From positions 52,432,841 through 52,496,840 of the forward strand of contig NC_088206.1 of the NCBI RefSeq assembly GCF_037126465.1: a stretch of DNA of 64,000 nucleotides, written 5' to 3'. Below the pieces are notes generated by a model. That model saw nothing but the letters and a program-made list of their open reading frames with translations. It searched no databases and had not been told where the DNA came from. Shown in pieces: positions 10,401 to 19,900 of the stretch. The DNA is from Ornithodoros turicata (taxonomy: Eukaryota > Arthropoda > Arachnida > Ixodida > Argasidae). Every line of letters starts with the position of its first letter. Position 1 is the first letter of the stretch. A program made the position numbers and the translations under genes.

Positions 10401-13400
10401 TAAGAATATCGATATTGTCCCGTTCCTACTGGCTCTGCAACCCATGACGCATCAATGGGTCGTCCAGCAAAAGACACAGGTATGGGAGTAAAAAGGAAAA
10501 AGAAAAAGCCAGCACGAGAAATGTAAGCTACTCGAAAAATCATCAAGATTCAATGGGGCTTTTTTTTTTGGGGGGGGGGCGGAGAGGGGGTATATCCCCT
10601 GTTGAACGTCCCCATCGCTACGGCAGAGGTAGCAAAGCCGGGCGAAGCGAAATTCAAAAGTTGTAACGTTTCTCACTGAGGCTACGGCACTTGATCAACT
10701 GAGTGACCAGTCGTTCGCCGATTCTTCAAGGACTCCCCGACAGCATGAGCTGTTTCTGAGTTATTCAGCAGAAGGATTCGCGTGCAATGTCCCGTGTATA
10801 GGGTGGGCCATGCATGAACCCAAGAGGGCCTAGGGTTAAAAAAAACGAACCGCCCTTGGCGATGAAATTTGCTTGGTGTTATTGCAAGTCGCATGCCCTA
10901 ACCTTCAGTAACTTTTTAATTGCGCTGTAGTAATTACTCAGGCATCCCAACTGTTTCCCAGCGACGTACGCTTCAACCATATACTTTTACTTTTGATGCG
11001 AGTAAAAAAGAAAAAAAAAGAAAAAGCGCAAAACACAAAATGTAGCAGGGAGCGCTCCAACGTATCTCCCTCCCTCCTTCTCTTTTCCACACAGCGCACC
11101 TTCTCCTTTTTAAAGTTTAAAAGCATAGGCAGTTTTAAGGTTTAAAGACACTTTTTTAAAGGCACCTTGTATTTACAAATAAACAAGAATATCGACGTAA
11201 AACATCAAGTTTGCCCTGCTGGTAAGTCATATAAGTAATTTGTCTCTGCTGTTCTACTTTCGGTTACTACATTTAAATTCAAAACTCATTCATGTAACAC
11301 TTCACATTTCAGGTTCAGCAAAATATTACGTGCCTGCAACAATTCTACAGCATCAGCATTTCTCTGCATGTGTGTGCGTATTTCACATGTTCAAGACAGG
11401 AAAACAATCACCTCAATCAGCCTTCCAACGTAATCGACGTCCTGCTCATTCATAAAGTATTTAGTCGTTCTTGCCTCCAGTCGTTATGCAACGAGAGGGG
11501 AGGTCGCCGATTCACGTACTTAAAGAGAGGTACTTTTCACGTACCTCGACGCGTTCCACTTACTTGGCGTACGCCTTCTCTGCCAAGGTACTCCAGAACT
11601 CAGACTTCTCGCCTGATTTTATGCTGTAGATCTCTCCTGAGCGCAACACCGGAAGCCTATCGTCCACAACGACGTCTACCCAACGGTTAGCCTTCCAAAA
11701 GACGAAGTGGAAAACTCCGGCGTATTTCCCTTCTTTGAAGCTCTGACCCTGAGGGACGACTCGGTCGAACAATGCTCGGCGTTGAGTCAGTGACGCTAGG
11801 GCAGCCACGAACCAGCAGTCACCTAGACAAGGCATGCTACTGACGAACGTATTCCCTACATGCAATGAGAGACATACCGAGGGATCCCTGGCGGACGTCT
11901 TCTCTGCTCACACCGTCCACAAAGAACCGCGGTTTCTTCACGATGTCCTGGCAAAAGGGGTGCAAGGTTTGCATGAGAGAAAATCGTGCATCACCACGAT
12001 GCCTGTAACGTTGAAAAGCTGCGGAAGAAGCAGATTTCTGCCCTGATGCAGTGTTGACTCTCTTTCTGCTCTGAAAACGATTTTGCGTGCATGGTTCTCT
12101 TCGCGCCTGCTACCTTGTTGTTAGAAAGTGCGTTCCTTTCATACAGATGGTGTTCGTGTTTATTTTGGCTTGTTTTTAAAGTGGTTGGGTATTACTATGC
12201 TCCTTCTATCCCGGTACTTGAATGGATAGATTTGTTAGACTGATAGTTTGTTTCTGCAATCTGCGAGTTAGCTTATTCCTCTTTCGTTTTTCATGACCTT
12301 AGTTTATTTATTTAGTAGCGAGTACTACCGGCCTCCTCCTGAAAGCACGAGAAATGATGGCACGGTATCACCAAATGAAAGAAGTATGACATGCAACCTG
12401 TCTAACGCGTCACAAGTGATGCTCTTGGCATTAACACGTCAATCGTCCTTGCCGATACAACGTCCCTTGGTAAAGGGCTCTCCACCATGTCACCATCATA
12501 AACCCACTGGAGTCTCAACGGCGTGCGCTCGTACATTCCATCACCCAACAACTCCTGAACGTTGTGTGCACGTTTTCCCAGCACGTCTATGTGTAATTTG
12601 GAAGAATCTCATTCGTCTGTACTTGAAGACTACAGATGCAATCCTCGCTATCGTCATGTCGAAAAGAGCGTCTAGACTCCAGCAAGGTACACAAGGTACA
12701 CCTTGACACATCGGCATAAATCGCTGTCTGACGACAGCTCTCAGGAGACGCTTTTGACAACTGACATGTTTATACGACAGCGGTAACTTTCAAGACAACC
12801 GCCGTTATGTGAGTGTCATGCACACGACGCCTACGATATGGATTACATTACTCCATTACTCGTTCAGTAACGTGGTGACGAAATAAGTGCTACAAATAAA
12901 CGTTGTAGTGGCAGCGACCCTGTACTGCAGTGGAGTATAGAATTCTAGCGAACGTAGCGTTTCTACTGTCAAGTTTCTTTATCCAATATAAAAACGTGCG
13001 AACCCCCATTGTTCACTGAAAAAAAAAGTCAGCATTCATGATTCATCATCTTGTCTACAAAAGGCGTTCTGTAAGCTAGCTCGCATTGACGACCCCCAAG
13101 CAGCAAAATGTACTGAAAGTCGAGTGCAATAGGGGTGGACGGGTAGGTGGAAGGCCTTGAACAGACTCGTGAAACTAAAGAACATTGATAAGACACATAC
13201 CGTCCACCCCTATTGCACTTGACTTTCAGTACATTGTGCTGCTTGGGCCGCCTTCACTTCCCTAGATAAGGTGCATAGGTCGGCGCAATCATGATCGCAA
13301 CGCCTTATCAAAGCCTGATGATCGCAATCATGAGTGCGATCACGAAGCACTGGCAAGGGTGATGCGATCATGATCGCGCCGACCTATGATAAGGTGTCGC

Positions 13401-14154
13401 CTGAAGGATACAGACTGAGTACACATGAAACACAGCAGCTTAAAAGGCGAAACTGCAACGGTGAAAAAGTTGGTACGTCAGCTACTGTTAGCGGTACCGT
13501 TTAGTAAACGGGTGCTCGAATACCTTTGCGGCAGATAATCATGCGGGATTAGTGGACGATCGAGCTTGTTGGTAATGTTTATTATTTATTATTATCTATT
13601 TATTGATGTGTGTCTACTAACAGCCTAAAGCCGCCTTACCAGCAGTACACGTAATATAAGAGGCCCGTCGCTATCAGGAGGGCTTACAATCCGCTTCCCC
13701 TATGAATCACCTGCGTCTTTTCCCCTGTGCGTCTCCTCCATCAGTGTCCGTGCAACGAGCCGAATGGTCTAAGAGCGATTTTTCAGACATGAGTATTATT
13801 ACTGCATATTCTCACCGTTCCAATATAATCCAATATGATCGCGCCTTTCCCGCCACAGTTTCCTTCATGGACCAGCCCAGCTAGACAAACGCACGGTTAA
13901 TAAGCCTTAAACAGGTTTCGAGGAGCTACACTGGGAGAAATTATGAAGGATAGCAAGTACAGTTCGAGAATGCTCACTTTGGGTCTCTTCCAGACGATCT
14001 TTCCTTTATTTGCTTCATCACCGATGCTGGTGTCGTCGCATGGGAATTCAGGATCCTCGAATAGCTTTTTCTCGTCCAGGCATTTCTGAAGAACCTTTTC
14101 AAAGTACTGCGGCTTCCCACTCTTCGTCTTCGTACCGGAGCCGCGTTCTCCGTA
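825..14154 (-). CDS. calpain-type cysteine protease, partial, ten exons
   Basis: Calpains are cytosolic calcium-dependent papain-fold proteases that make limited cuts in cytoskeletal and signalling proteins. Ten exons on the minus strand, in order 13978-14154, 11878-11947, 11564-11822, 9215-9383, 5616-5714, 5466-5557, 4067-4144, 3847-4010, 3569-3723 and 825-1039, all with GT-AG junctions, join in phase into 492 full codons. Numbering from the first codon seen, the catalytic residues are Cys85 in GDCWF, His249 in NHEYS and Asn275 in NPWG. Their spacing (164 and 26) is close to that of classical calpains. Residues from about 316 form the C2-like domain III, with an acidic loop [10 protein letters not shown] and the final LPATYCILP...GEFLLRIF strand. 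The initiator exon lies upstream of 14154 and was not found. No penta-EF domain was found. Splice joins are by eye; no transcript was checked. Confidence 0.93.
1173..1208. repeat. (TA)n microsatellite
   Basis: About 18 uninterrupted TA units. Others in the same calpain intron are a TAA run (1424-1467) and TA runs at 1505-1519, 1808-1830 and 2286-2308. The last two flank the second fold-back described below. Confidence 0.95.
1424..1467. repeat. (TAA)n microsatellite
   Basis: About 14 TAA units without interruption between unique sequences in the calpain intron. Confidence 0.95.
1563..1807. mobile_element. fold-back A, Penelope-like terminal repeat pair
   Basis: A near-perfect palindrome of about 245 bp centred near 1680. 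Each arm read outward runs GAAGGCAGCGCTGACTGCC, GAAACGTCGTCCCC, a TTAATAAACTCCCC segment and a pyrimidine-rich end. The CCGTCGA-stem-GAAACGTC core resembles the minimal hammerhead ribozymes reported in Penelope-like retroelements, with the CUGANGA box mutated. No reverse transcriptase is present, so this is a pair of ends only. Confidence 0.55.
1694..1725 (+). ncRNA. decayed hammerhead-like core
   Basis: In fold-back A the box that should read CTGANGA is CCGTCGA, followed by stem GGCAG...CTGCC and GAAACGTC. The loss of the invariant U-G predicts no cleavage. Its mirror copy is in the other arm near 1649-1680. Confidence 0.4.
1928..1958 (-). ncRNA. hammerhead ribozyme core, inverted copy
   Basis: Mirror copy of the 2116-2146 core on the other strand and in the other arm of fold-back B: CTGACGA, the same GACAGT stem II and GAAACGTC. 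A transcript through the locus in either direction would carry one sense core and one antisense copy. Confidence 0.6.
2116..2146 (+). ncRNA. hammerhead ribozyme core (minimal type)
   Basis: CTGACGA at 2116-2122, a 6-bp stem II (GACAGT / ACTGTC) with a 3-base loop at 2124-2138, GAAA at 2139-2142, then CGTC. Stem III would be A-U plus C-G with no loop, and stem I pairs GTC with GAC around the core. This fits the very short stem III hammerheads described for Penelope-like elements, which are thought to cleave as dimers. Activity is not shown by sequence. Confidence 0.6.
2592..2716. mobile_element. SINE fragment (family 2 body)
   Basis: Contains GGTGGTGGTGGTGATAGGGC, TGGGCAACGTCACGACTGAC, GGGCCGACTTCTAAGGGAAC and TGTGCCGACATATG. 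The same segments in the same order occur at 6290-6520, 10205-10320 (partial), 30486-30640, 31000-31165 and 32355-32490. The tRNA-like head is missing here. Confidence 0.6.
3569..3723 (-). CDS. calpain exon i (domain III acidic loop)
   Basis: 155 nt encoding [20 protein letters not shown] and on to [10 protein letters not shown] and IGFAVFE, ending before donor GTATGT. NPQY and the run of acidic residues are typical of domain III; the acidic loop is thought to interact with calcium and with the protease core. Confidence 0.94.
3847..4010 (-). CDS. calpain exon h (start of domain III)
   Basis: 164 nt beginning with the last base of Trp, then [20 protein letters not shown], and on through [11 protein letters not shown] and [11 protein letters not shown]. 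These correspond to the F...F..LEICHL and W....F.G.W..G.SAGG landmarks that open the C2-like domain. The intron before it is 56 nt. Confidence 0.93.
4067..4144 (-). CDS. calpain exon g
   Basis: 78 nt encoding [20 protein letters not shown] and DDGEF plus two bases of Trp. Acceptor is TTTTAG and donor is GTGAGG. It matches the family pattern W..WSD.S.EW..V....R..L......DGEFW at the end of the protease core. Confidence 0.92.
4212..4330 (-). mobile_element. retroposon 3' end (GGGGATATTTATT family)
   Basis: GGGGGATATTTATTAGACGA, an A-rich tract, a GTCAGCCAAACGGGAC-type segment and GGCTTGCTATTCC. Two related copies are at 23373-23470 and 24158-24245. Read on the minus strand this gives GGAATAGCAAG...AATAAATATCCCC, that is a polyadenylation-like signal near the end, as expected for a LINE or transcript 3' terminus. 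I associate this with tick sequences from memory. Confidence 0.5.
4480..4745 (-). mobile_element. tRNA-related SINE, tick-like (family 3)
   Basis: Holds TTTTTGCCACCTGGGGTTCA, TTTAACGTGCGCCTCAAA and CGGCCGGGATGGAACCTGCG, the last resembling a tRNA B box in reverse. This arrangement resembles a repeat I know from ixodid tick genomes. It lies in calpain intron 6, between exons f and g. Confidence 0.5.
4960..5070 (+). mobile_element. tRNA-derived SINE fragment
   Basis: A B-box GGTTCGAACCCGGCC sits at 5001-5020 after an A-box-like TAGCGTGTCGCC, followed by GAGGACGCCAGAACC. A further partial copy of the first part occurs near 5320-5345. The fold is not a clean cloverleaf, so it is a SINE head and not a tRNA gene. 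Confidence 0.45.
5466..5557 (-). CDS. calpain exon f (catalytic Asn)
   Basis: 92 nt following a 58-nt intron with acceptor CACGTTTCAG and ending before donor GTGAGT. It encodes [20 protein letters not shown], then [10 protein letters not shown] and two bases of a Val codon. NPWG carries the third catalytic residue. I first read upstream of the acceptor (VTFQ) but that puts the frame out by one; the TTTCAG acceptor restores phase 0. Confidence 0.88.
5616..5714 (-). CDS. calpain exon e (catalytic His)
   Basis: 33 codons, phase 0 on both sides, bounded by acceptor GGTATAG and donor GTGAGG. It encodes an acidic stretch [12 protein letters not shown] and then [18 protein letters not shown]. The histidine aligns with the catalytic His of the usual GL..GHAYSVT motif. 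Here the residues on either side are changed (NHEY rather than GHAY). Confidence 0.85.
6290..6520 (-). mobile_element. SINE with tRNA-like head (family 2)
   Basis: On the minus strand it starts near 6515 with a tRNA-like half (GAGACTGGGAGGC, then B box GGGTTCGAATCCCGG) and runs through GTCTGGGGTTTTTCCTGG, GTGTCGGCACAGTTCCCC and AAGTCGGCCAAGGACGCAC to a GGCGAGTCC...CACCACC end. This is the most complete solitary copy in the window and defines the family. It lies in calpain intron 4. Confidence 0.7.
6942..7013 (-). repeat. tRNA-like SINE head (Thr-like, anticodon GGT)
   Basis: 72 nt that fold as a cloverleaf: acceptor GTTAGCT with AGCTGGC (with G-U pairs), D arm GCTC/GAGC, anticodon stem CTGGA/TCCAG and B box GGTTCGAGTCC. 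Loop CCGGTAA gives anticodon GGT, but position 33 is C and not the invariant T. It is embedded in a repeated element, so it is a SINE promoter and not a tRNA gene. Confidence 0.6.
7340..7412 (+). repeat. tRNA-like SINE head, inverted partner
   Basis: Counterpart of 6942-7013 on the other strand. The acceptor stem and T arm (GTGGG TTCGAGC CCCAC) pair well; the anticodon stem has a mismatch (CTGAA/TCCAG), so this copy has decayed further. Confidence 0.6.
7975..8110. mobile_element. SINE-like fragment in calpain intron
   Basis: TTGCCAAGACCGACTTCAGG, GGAACTTGCCAACATTCGTC and GAAATCCCAGTGAAAACC are a diverged version of the family 2 body, followed by short ACACAGCACAGC repeats. It is degraded and has no head. 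Confidence 0.35.
8150..9000. other. calpain intron, unrecognised sequence
   Basis: A 161-codon frame (8502-8987, plus) and an 87-codon frame opposite it exist, but neither has a family signature that I recognise. Composition is balanced and there is no terminal repeat. It may be an old transposon fragment. Confidence 0.3.
9215..9383 (-). CDS. calpain exon d
   Basis: 169 nt encoding [20 protein letters not shown], then FTGGIPEQF, and ending in [14 protein letters not shown] before donor GTAAGC. It corresponds to KLNGSYE.L.GG...EA..DFTGG and KAF.R.S in the family. Incoming phase 2 and outgoing phase 0 fit the flanking exons exactly. Confidence 0.93.
10205..10320. mobile_element. SINE fragment (family 2 body)
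   Basis: GGTGATGTGGTGATGGCGAA, CCGCCGTTGTCGGCCTCAGA and GAAGTGGGCTACATCGGAC match the distal half of the 6290-6520 copy. Beyond it, 10325-10430 is rich in ATCGATATT motifs, perhaps the end of another element. Lies in calpain intron 3. Confidence 0.5.
11564..11822 (-). CDS. calpain exon c (catalytic Cys)
   Basis: 259 nt. It completes Gly83 and encodes [20 protein letters not shown] onward to [11 protein letters not shown], ending within the codon of the next Lys before donor GTAAGT. GDCWF holds the nucleophilic cysteine (Cys85) and [11 protein letters not shown] is a hallmark of protease-core domain 1. The boundary right at Gly-Asp-Cys matches the position of an intron found in many animal calpains. 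Confidence 0.95.
11878..11947 (-). CDS. calpain exon b
   Basis: 70 nt encoding [20 protein letters not shown] and GSL plus the first base of a glycine codon. Acceptor is CCTTTTGCCAG and donor is GTATGT. It supplies the strand just before the active-site loop (compare FVDG.SRFDV.QG.LG in other calpains). It is separated from the next exon by only 55 nt. Confidence 0.9.
13099..13252. repeat. inverted repeat, about 50-bp arms
   Basis: AAGCAGCAAAATGTACTGAA and TGCAATAGGGGTGGACGG on the left return as their reverse complement in CCGTCCACCCCTATTGCA and TTCAGTACATTGTGCTGCTT on the right, with a spacer of about 50 bp. A small fold-back element in calpain intron 1. Confidence 0.75.
13268..13395. repeat. 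inverted repeat with ATCATGATCGC motifs
   Basis: ATAGGTCGGCGCAATCATGA near 13277 mirrors TCATGATCGCGCCGACCTAT near 13390. The interior repeats GATCGCAATCATGA-type words that are themselves palindromic. It directly follows the previous inverted repeat. Confidence 0.7.
13978..14154 (-). CDS. calpain exon a (N-terminal linker)
   Basis: 59 codons, phase 0 at both ends. It follows an acceptor TTTCCAG and ends before donor GTGAGC. It begins YGERGSG, runs through KPQYFEKVL and [11 protein letters not shown], and ends IVWKRPK. This is the segment that precedes the protease core in arthropod calpains, where WKRP is a standard landmark. The true first exon must lie further up the minus strand, beyond 14155. 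Confidence 0.88.
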
Positions 14155-15861
14155 CTGGAAATATAATATTCACCTGTCACTCGAACACCAGAGATCCAGG
14201 ACCAGCGCTCACGAATGTGGCAGCTTCTCGGTATGTTCGAGTAGATTTTGGATTTTCAGTGACCTTTACACTTGCAAAATGACCTGACATCGCTACTGTC
14301 GCCAACGAAATGTTTGACGTCTTTGTGTTTTATTATCTGCTGCGACAAAAGGTGAAATGCGCGTTTCTTTGAGGGCTGCTAGTGGACCACGTAAAAAGAG
14401 CGTTCCATGCATATTAAACTAGGACAATTTTTATACTCGCATCAGTTAAGCTGTCAAAAATCGCTAACGGCGACACAGACGAGAAGACAAGAATATTTTT
14501 TCCTGTCCTCCACATATCGAAAATGAAAACTTGTTCGTTGTACGCGTCAGGGCGTTTTGAGCAATATGGATGAATTACTGCATTGAGTGTCGTGAAAACT
14601 GTACCTTAGAGGTCGTAACTGTATAATGCCATTCTATGAATGTTTGATACACATGACATAGTGTAATGTATTATTCTTTCTTTCAGAATTTCACAGCAAG
14701 CATACTACGCAACTTCGCCTTGCCGAAGTGTAATGCCCGTCGTAACAGTTTCGATACGAAGCAACCAAGGCGTTCCATGACAAGCAACTTATTTTGAAAT
14801 TTGTTCAGAGCTGTGGGATGGACACCACCTTTTAGGATCCTCTGTGCATGATCTTGTGATAATTGTGAGTAGTGAACTTCTAGTGAACATGTGAATAGTG
14901 AATAATTGTGAATGGCGGACTGCTAGTGAACATGTGAACAGTGGACTTCTGAAGAGCGGACATGTGCATAGTGATCAGCGAACTTGCGAATAGAGCTCAT
15001 GAGAAGTATTTTTGGGGAGTGAGGGGTGGGAGGGGGTAAGAATTTATGTTAGGGTTAGGAGTAGCAGAACAAGTCGAGAGACGAGTTCAGTTTCTCCTCT
15101 TTTTTCTTTTTCGATACAAACAGAAAAACAAGCTTATTTGGATATGACGAATGGAGAGTTTTCCATCGCTATCCGTTGCGTTGCAGCGTAATAATGATTA
15201 GGCGATATTTATTCTTTGATACAGCCGTGCTCCTAAACGAATTATTTTTCATTGTTCTCGTGCACTTTTAGGTGGGCGCACGACAACTTGATAGCACATT
15301 AGCATAAAGAAAGCTACAAAGGCGAGACGAATTATCTAAACCACGGGTGGAGGCGGATGTGAGAGTTTGTGTAAAGAAAAGGAAAGAACAGCCAGAACTT
15401 AGACATAAAAATAAATAAAAACATAACTGAGCAGTCGAAGTGGGGTGAAAGAAGCTATTTCTTTGTCCGCGGTGAAATGTATCACCACTCTCTTATGTTT
15501 TTGACACAATGAATACTGCTGTCCTTGCAGCTAAGTATATATGTGTGGTAGGAAAATTTCATACGGCGTGGAACGCTCAGGACATGGTCAGCGCCTCGAG
15601 AACAGCATTTACAATCTATGAGCTACGAGGGCGATATAGGCATCGCTGTTGTATCACTGCATGGGGCTTCCGAGAGCAATCGTCCACCCTCAGCCCACTA
15701 TATACTGATGGACTGAGTGAGAAAAAAAAATCCATAGAGCCCTATTTCGTGCATCGCATCTTCAATGTGCGTAATTTAACCCTCACAACAACAACAACAA
15801 AAACAGCAGATAATTGATGAGGGGTGGGGAAATTCGCCACATGAGGTGCGGCCTATTACCC
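14155..15861. other. between calpain exon a and the LTR element, no gene recognised
   Basis: Upstream calpain sequence should lie here or beyond the retrotransposon. I found no exon with a plausible initiator Met. The stretch holds a degenerate minisatellite (14865-15000), a G-rich run near 15020-15045 and ordinary AT-rich DNA. Confidence 0.4.
14865..15000. repeat. degenerate minisatellite (AGTGAACATGTGAATAGTG)
   Basis: Words AGTGAACTTCTAGTGAACAT, GTGAATAGTGAA, CTAGTGAACATGTGAACAGTG and GAGCGGACATGTGCATAGTG recur with roughly 9- to 20-base spacing and many substitutions. No coding or terminal-repeat structure. Confidence 0.6.
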
Positions 15862-15865
15862 CAAG

Positions 15866-16375
15866 TGTTGCGTCTCGGGGTCCGAGCGGTGATGTGACGG
15901 GGAGGTGGCCAGGCAGGGGTCCGACTCAAACAACAAAACAGTGGTTTATTGCATCTTCGACGGGTTTCAGAGAACAGACAGAGCGAACGGGAGAGTCCGC
16001 TCCTTATAAAGCATTCGAGCGGCCGTGGCCGTTACATACAAAAGAGCATTCACTTCATTAACAATAAAAGCACTTTGGCTTAACGTATTAGTTCTGTACA
16101 TATCACTGTTGTCTGGGTCGTCTCCAGTCTGGAGGTGGCCGCTTTGTCCGAGGGAAGAAAGGCAGCTGATCCGACCGTGACCTGCTTTTGCGCCCACATT
16201 GGAGACACGTTAATGGGTTGGACGGATTAACTGTCCGTTGTGGCTTTTGAGAATCGTTTCAAGAACCAGGTCGTATGCGGGAAGAAAAGGTTGCTCGGCG
16301 TACGCTGACCATTCTTGGAGGACGCAAAGAGGTTCTTGCATTAGTGAATGGCCCAGGGAAACTCGTGTCGCAACA
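15866..16375 (-). repeat. 3' LTR of the Gypsy-type element
   Basis: 510 bp, TGTTGCG...CGCAACA. It matches 22450-22959 apart from one site (GCGCCCACATT here against GCGCCTACATT). Read on the minus strand this is the 3' LTR because the gag end lies at the other copy. It contains AATAAAAGC near 16063 on the plus strand. Confidence 0.95.
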
Positions 16376-16391
16376 ACTCCTCCCCCGCCGG
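16376..16391 (-). promoter_or_regulatory. polypurine tract
   Basis: On the minus strand GGCGGGGGAGGAGTT abuts the 3' LTR directly. This is the position and composition expected of the plus-strand DNA primer in reverse transcription. Confidence 0.8.
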
Positions 16392-16903
16392 TGGTCGTCA
16401 CGATGGGGAGCAGTTACTTTCGCTGCTCCACTATGATGATGGACGTCATGATGCCTTGGATTCAACCAGTGCGTCCAGCTCCACGTGCCACTTTGTTTCC
16501 CGCTGAAGGACGGACAGATGTCTTCAGCACATGACGAAACAGGGACACCCCTACGTTGAAGTCTTGGACTTGAAAGGCCTCTGATGAAGAAGTATAGCTC
16601 TGGATACAACAATAGACAGCAGTGCGCGAAACAAACACACCGAACCACACGTGCGTGCACAAACAAGTGCCCCGCTATCCAAAGCCCGATCACACCAGAC
16701 AGTGTTAACTCTGATAATATGTACATCTAATTTCTTTATGCCCTCAATTCAGCTACTTAACAATGAGCATAACCCTTGTACACAAAAGAGGAATTACGCC
16801 CTCACAATTCGCTGGTACCAGACGAGCACTCTATGATACAAACACAAAGAAGTAGGTATTTACAATTGAAAATTGGTAAGCATTCTTGAGCTCATCCAGT
16901 GAA

Positions 16904-19900
16904 CTAAAAGCCTCTGCTCAGGCCGTCGGCATTTCCGTTTTGGCTCCCCTTTTTGTAGCGTATTTCGTAGCTGTACTGTTGGAGTATGAGAGACCAACGT
17001 AACAAACGTCCGTTCTTTGGCGACATGTTCTGCAACCAGGTCAGAGGACAATGGTCTGTCTCGACTATGAATTTTGTCCCTGCCAGGTAGCACTCAAGCT
17101 TTTGTACAGCCCATACGAGACACGCGCACTCTTTCTCCGAGGCGCTGTACGCCTCTTCGCGCGCAGTCAACTTACGGCTAACGAAGAGAACTGGCCGCTC
17201 TCGCCCGCGATCGTCAAGTTGGCACAAGACGGCTCCTATGCCACGGTCGCTTGCATCACACTGCACTATAAAAGTGCGGTTGTAGTCCGGTGTTGCGAGT
17301 ACCGGTTTGCGAGTTAGGGCCTCCTTTAGGGCCTGGAAAGCCTGTGCCTTACTTTCGTCCCATACCACCTTTGAAGGGGCTGTTTTTCGAAGGGCATCCG
17401 TTAGTGGACTAGCAATTTGAGAGTAGTTAGAAATGTAATGCTGGTAATAGCCAGCGAGGCCTAAAAATGCCCGTATGTCTGTCTTAGTTTTGGGCTGCGG
17501 GAAATCGATTACAGCGCTAATCTTCAAGTCAGAAGGACGGCGGTAGCCCTGATCAACAACGTGACCCAGATAGGTCACCTCCGCGCTTCCCAGTTGACAT
17601 TTCTTTGGTCGCACGGTTATTCCAGCCTGCTGCAGACGACTCAAAACCTCCCTGAGGTGCTCTACATGTTCCTCCCAGGTATTTGAAAATATAGCCACGT
17701 CGTCGAGATACGGCAGAGCGAAGCTGCTTAGACCGTCCAAGATATTATCCATCAGCTTCGAAAAGCAAAAGGGAGCATTTTTGAGGCCGAATGCTAATGC
17801 TGTAGGACGAAAGGTACCAAAGGGAGAGACAAAGGCGGCATACCGGCGGGCCCTCTCCGTTAGTGGCACCTGCCAGTAGCCCCTAACCAAGTCTAAGGTC
17901 GAAATAAACTTAGCTTTGCTCACTGTCTCAACCCTGTCCTCGATGTTGGGGATTGGGTATATCTCGTCCCGGGTTATCGCATTAAGTCGCCGATAATCAA
18001 TGCACGGCCGGGGATCCTTTCCTGGGACTTCAACCAATATCATTGGCGAGGTGTAGTCACTTTCACCTCGTTCAATCACACCGAGTTGTATCATGCGTTT
18101 GATTTCGACCTCCATAATGTCCTTTTGTCTGGGCGACATTCGATACGGCTTAGATCGAATAGATTCATTGCTAGTGAGCTGAATGTCATGGGTTGTAACC
18201 GATGTTTTGCCTGGCTTTTCCGAAAAGACTCCTTTGAAGTCATGTACAATCCTTTTAAGGTCAGTTACCTGCATCGGTTCGAGCGATTCTCCTAAACGCG
18301 CGCAGCATACAATTTCCTCGACTGTGAGTTCTCTGGTGTCATCGACAGTGGGAATCTCAGGAGCCACTTCCTCGGGAACATTTAAACTGAGATTAACAAT
18401 GACATCGCGCTCTCGGTACGGCTTCATGAGGTTAGAGTGGTACACCTTTACTGATTTCCGACGATTTCCCAGCTCAACCACGTAGTTGGTGTCTGAAATC
18501 TTTTGCACTACATTGGCGGGTCCCTCCCATTGCACGTCTAGTCGGTTTTGCTTTGCGGGTTTCAACAGCATTACTTTGTCTCCTGTCGCGAACACTCGCT
18601 TCCTGGCCGTCCTGTCATAATATCTCTTTGCTCTTTCTTGAGCCGCTTTCATGTTTTGCTCAACAACTTCTTTAGCGTGACTCAATCGTTCTAAGAGATT
18701 CAGAACGTACTCGACGACCGTCGGGTCCTCTCCTTGGCCTTCCCAAGATTCCCTCAATAAGCGCAATGGCGATCTTAGGTTCCTTCCATAAACTAGCTCT
18801 GCTGGATTGAAGCCGGTTGTTTCATGCGGAGCTGTGCGTAGTGCGAACATAGTCGCCGAGAGGCACGATTCCCAGTCCTTTTTGTTTTCAAAGCACAACG
18901 CCCGTAATACGCGCTTTAACACTCCGTGAACGCGTTCCACGCTATTCGATTGGGGATGATATATCGAGCTGTGAATTAGCTTAATTCCACATTTTTCCAA
19001 GAAGGTAGTGGTTAGACAGCTTGTGAAAACGCTCCCGTTGTCACATTGGATCTCTGATGGGAAGCCGACGCGCGCAAATATGCTGAGAAGTGCGTCAACG
19101 ACAGTCGTGGATTTTACTTCTACGAGAGGCACTGCCTCCGGGAACTTAGTTGCAGGGCAGAGCGCAGTAAGGATGTAGCGGAAACCTGACTTTGTGGCGG
19201 GAAGTGGTCCTACGATATCTATCACTAGACGCTTGAATGGTTCTGTGATAATGGGGACAAGTTGCATCGGGGCTCTCTTCTTGTCGCCCGATTTACCTAC
19301 GCGTTGGCATGTGTCGCACGACCTTACAAACATTTCCACATCCTTCCAGCACATGGGCCAATAGTACTCCTGCACCAAGCGGAGCTTAGTCTTACGAATC
19401 CCTAGGTGCCCAGCCCATGACCCTGAGTGGGCTATGTGAAGGAGGTCGCCACGGTATTTCTGCGGAACCACCAATTGATCAAAAGTCCTACCATTTCGGT
19501 CCTGATATTGTCTGTGTAGAAGGCCCGATCGTACGAAAAATTTAATATTTTTCCTTGCTACACCTTCCTTGATGCTGTTACGCAGCTCGATAAGCGTTGG
19601 GTCAGCCTCCTGTTCCTTGGCGAAAGCTTCCGCATTTACATTTGCAAGAATTTCAAAATTCTTCGATACTGGCGATAGGAAGTTGCCTTCGAAGGGCTGT
19701 ACATTCGCGTCCGTCGCCTCCTGCGCAATTTCTTCACGGGCGCGATTTTCGTCCCTTCCCGAAGTTCCCTTATCGGCGCCACCCGCACTCAGACTATCGG
19801 AATTTATCGGGTCTCCCTGTGCCGTCTGATTTGGAACAGCATCGTACTCCATTTTCGGCGCGAGCTCTCTTGCCTTAGAGCGAGTTAAAGCCAATACAAG

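Noticed and set aside
16376..16903. env-like frame after pol
   Set aside because: Only short frames between the RNase H end and the polypurine tract; no signal peptide or membrane segment.
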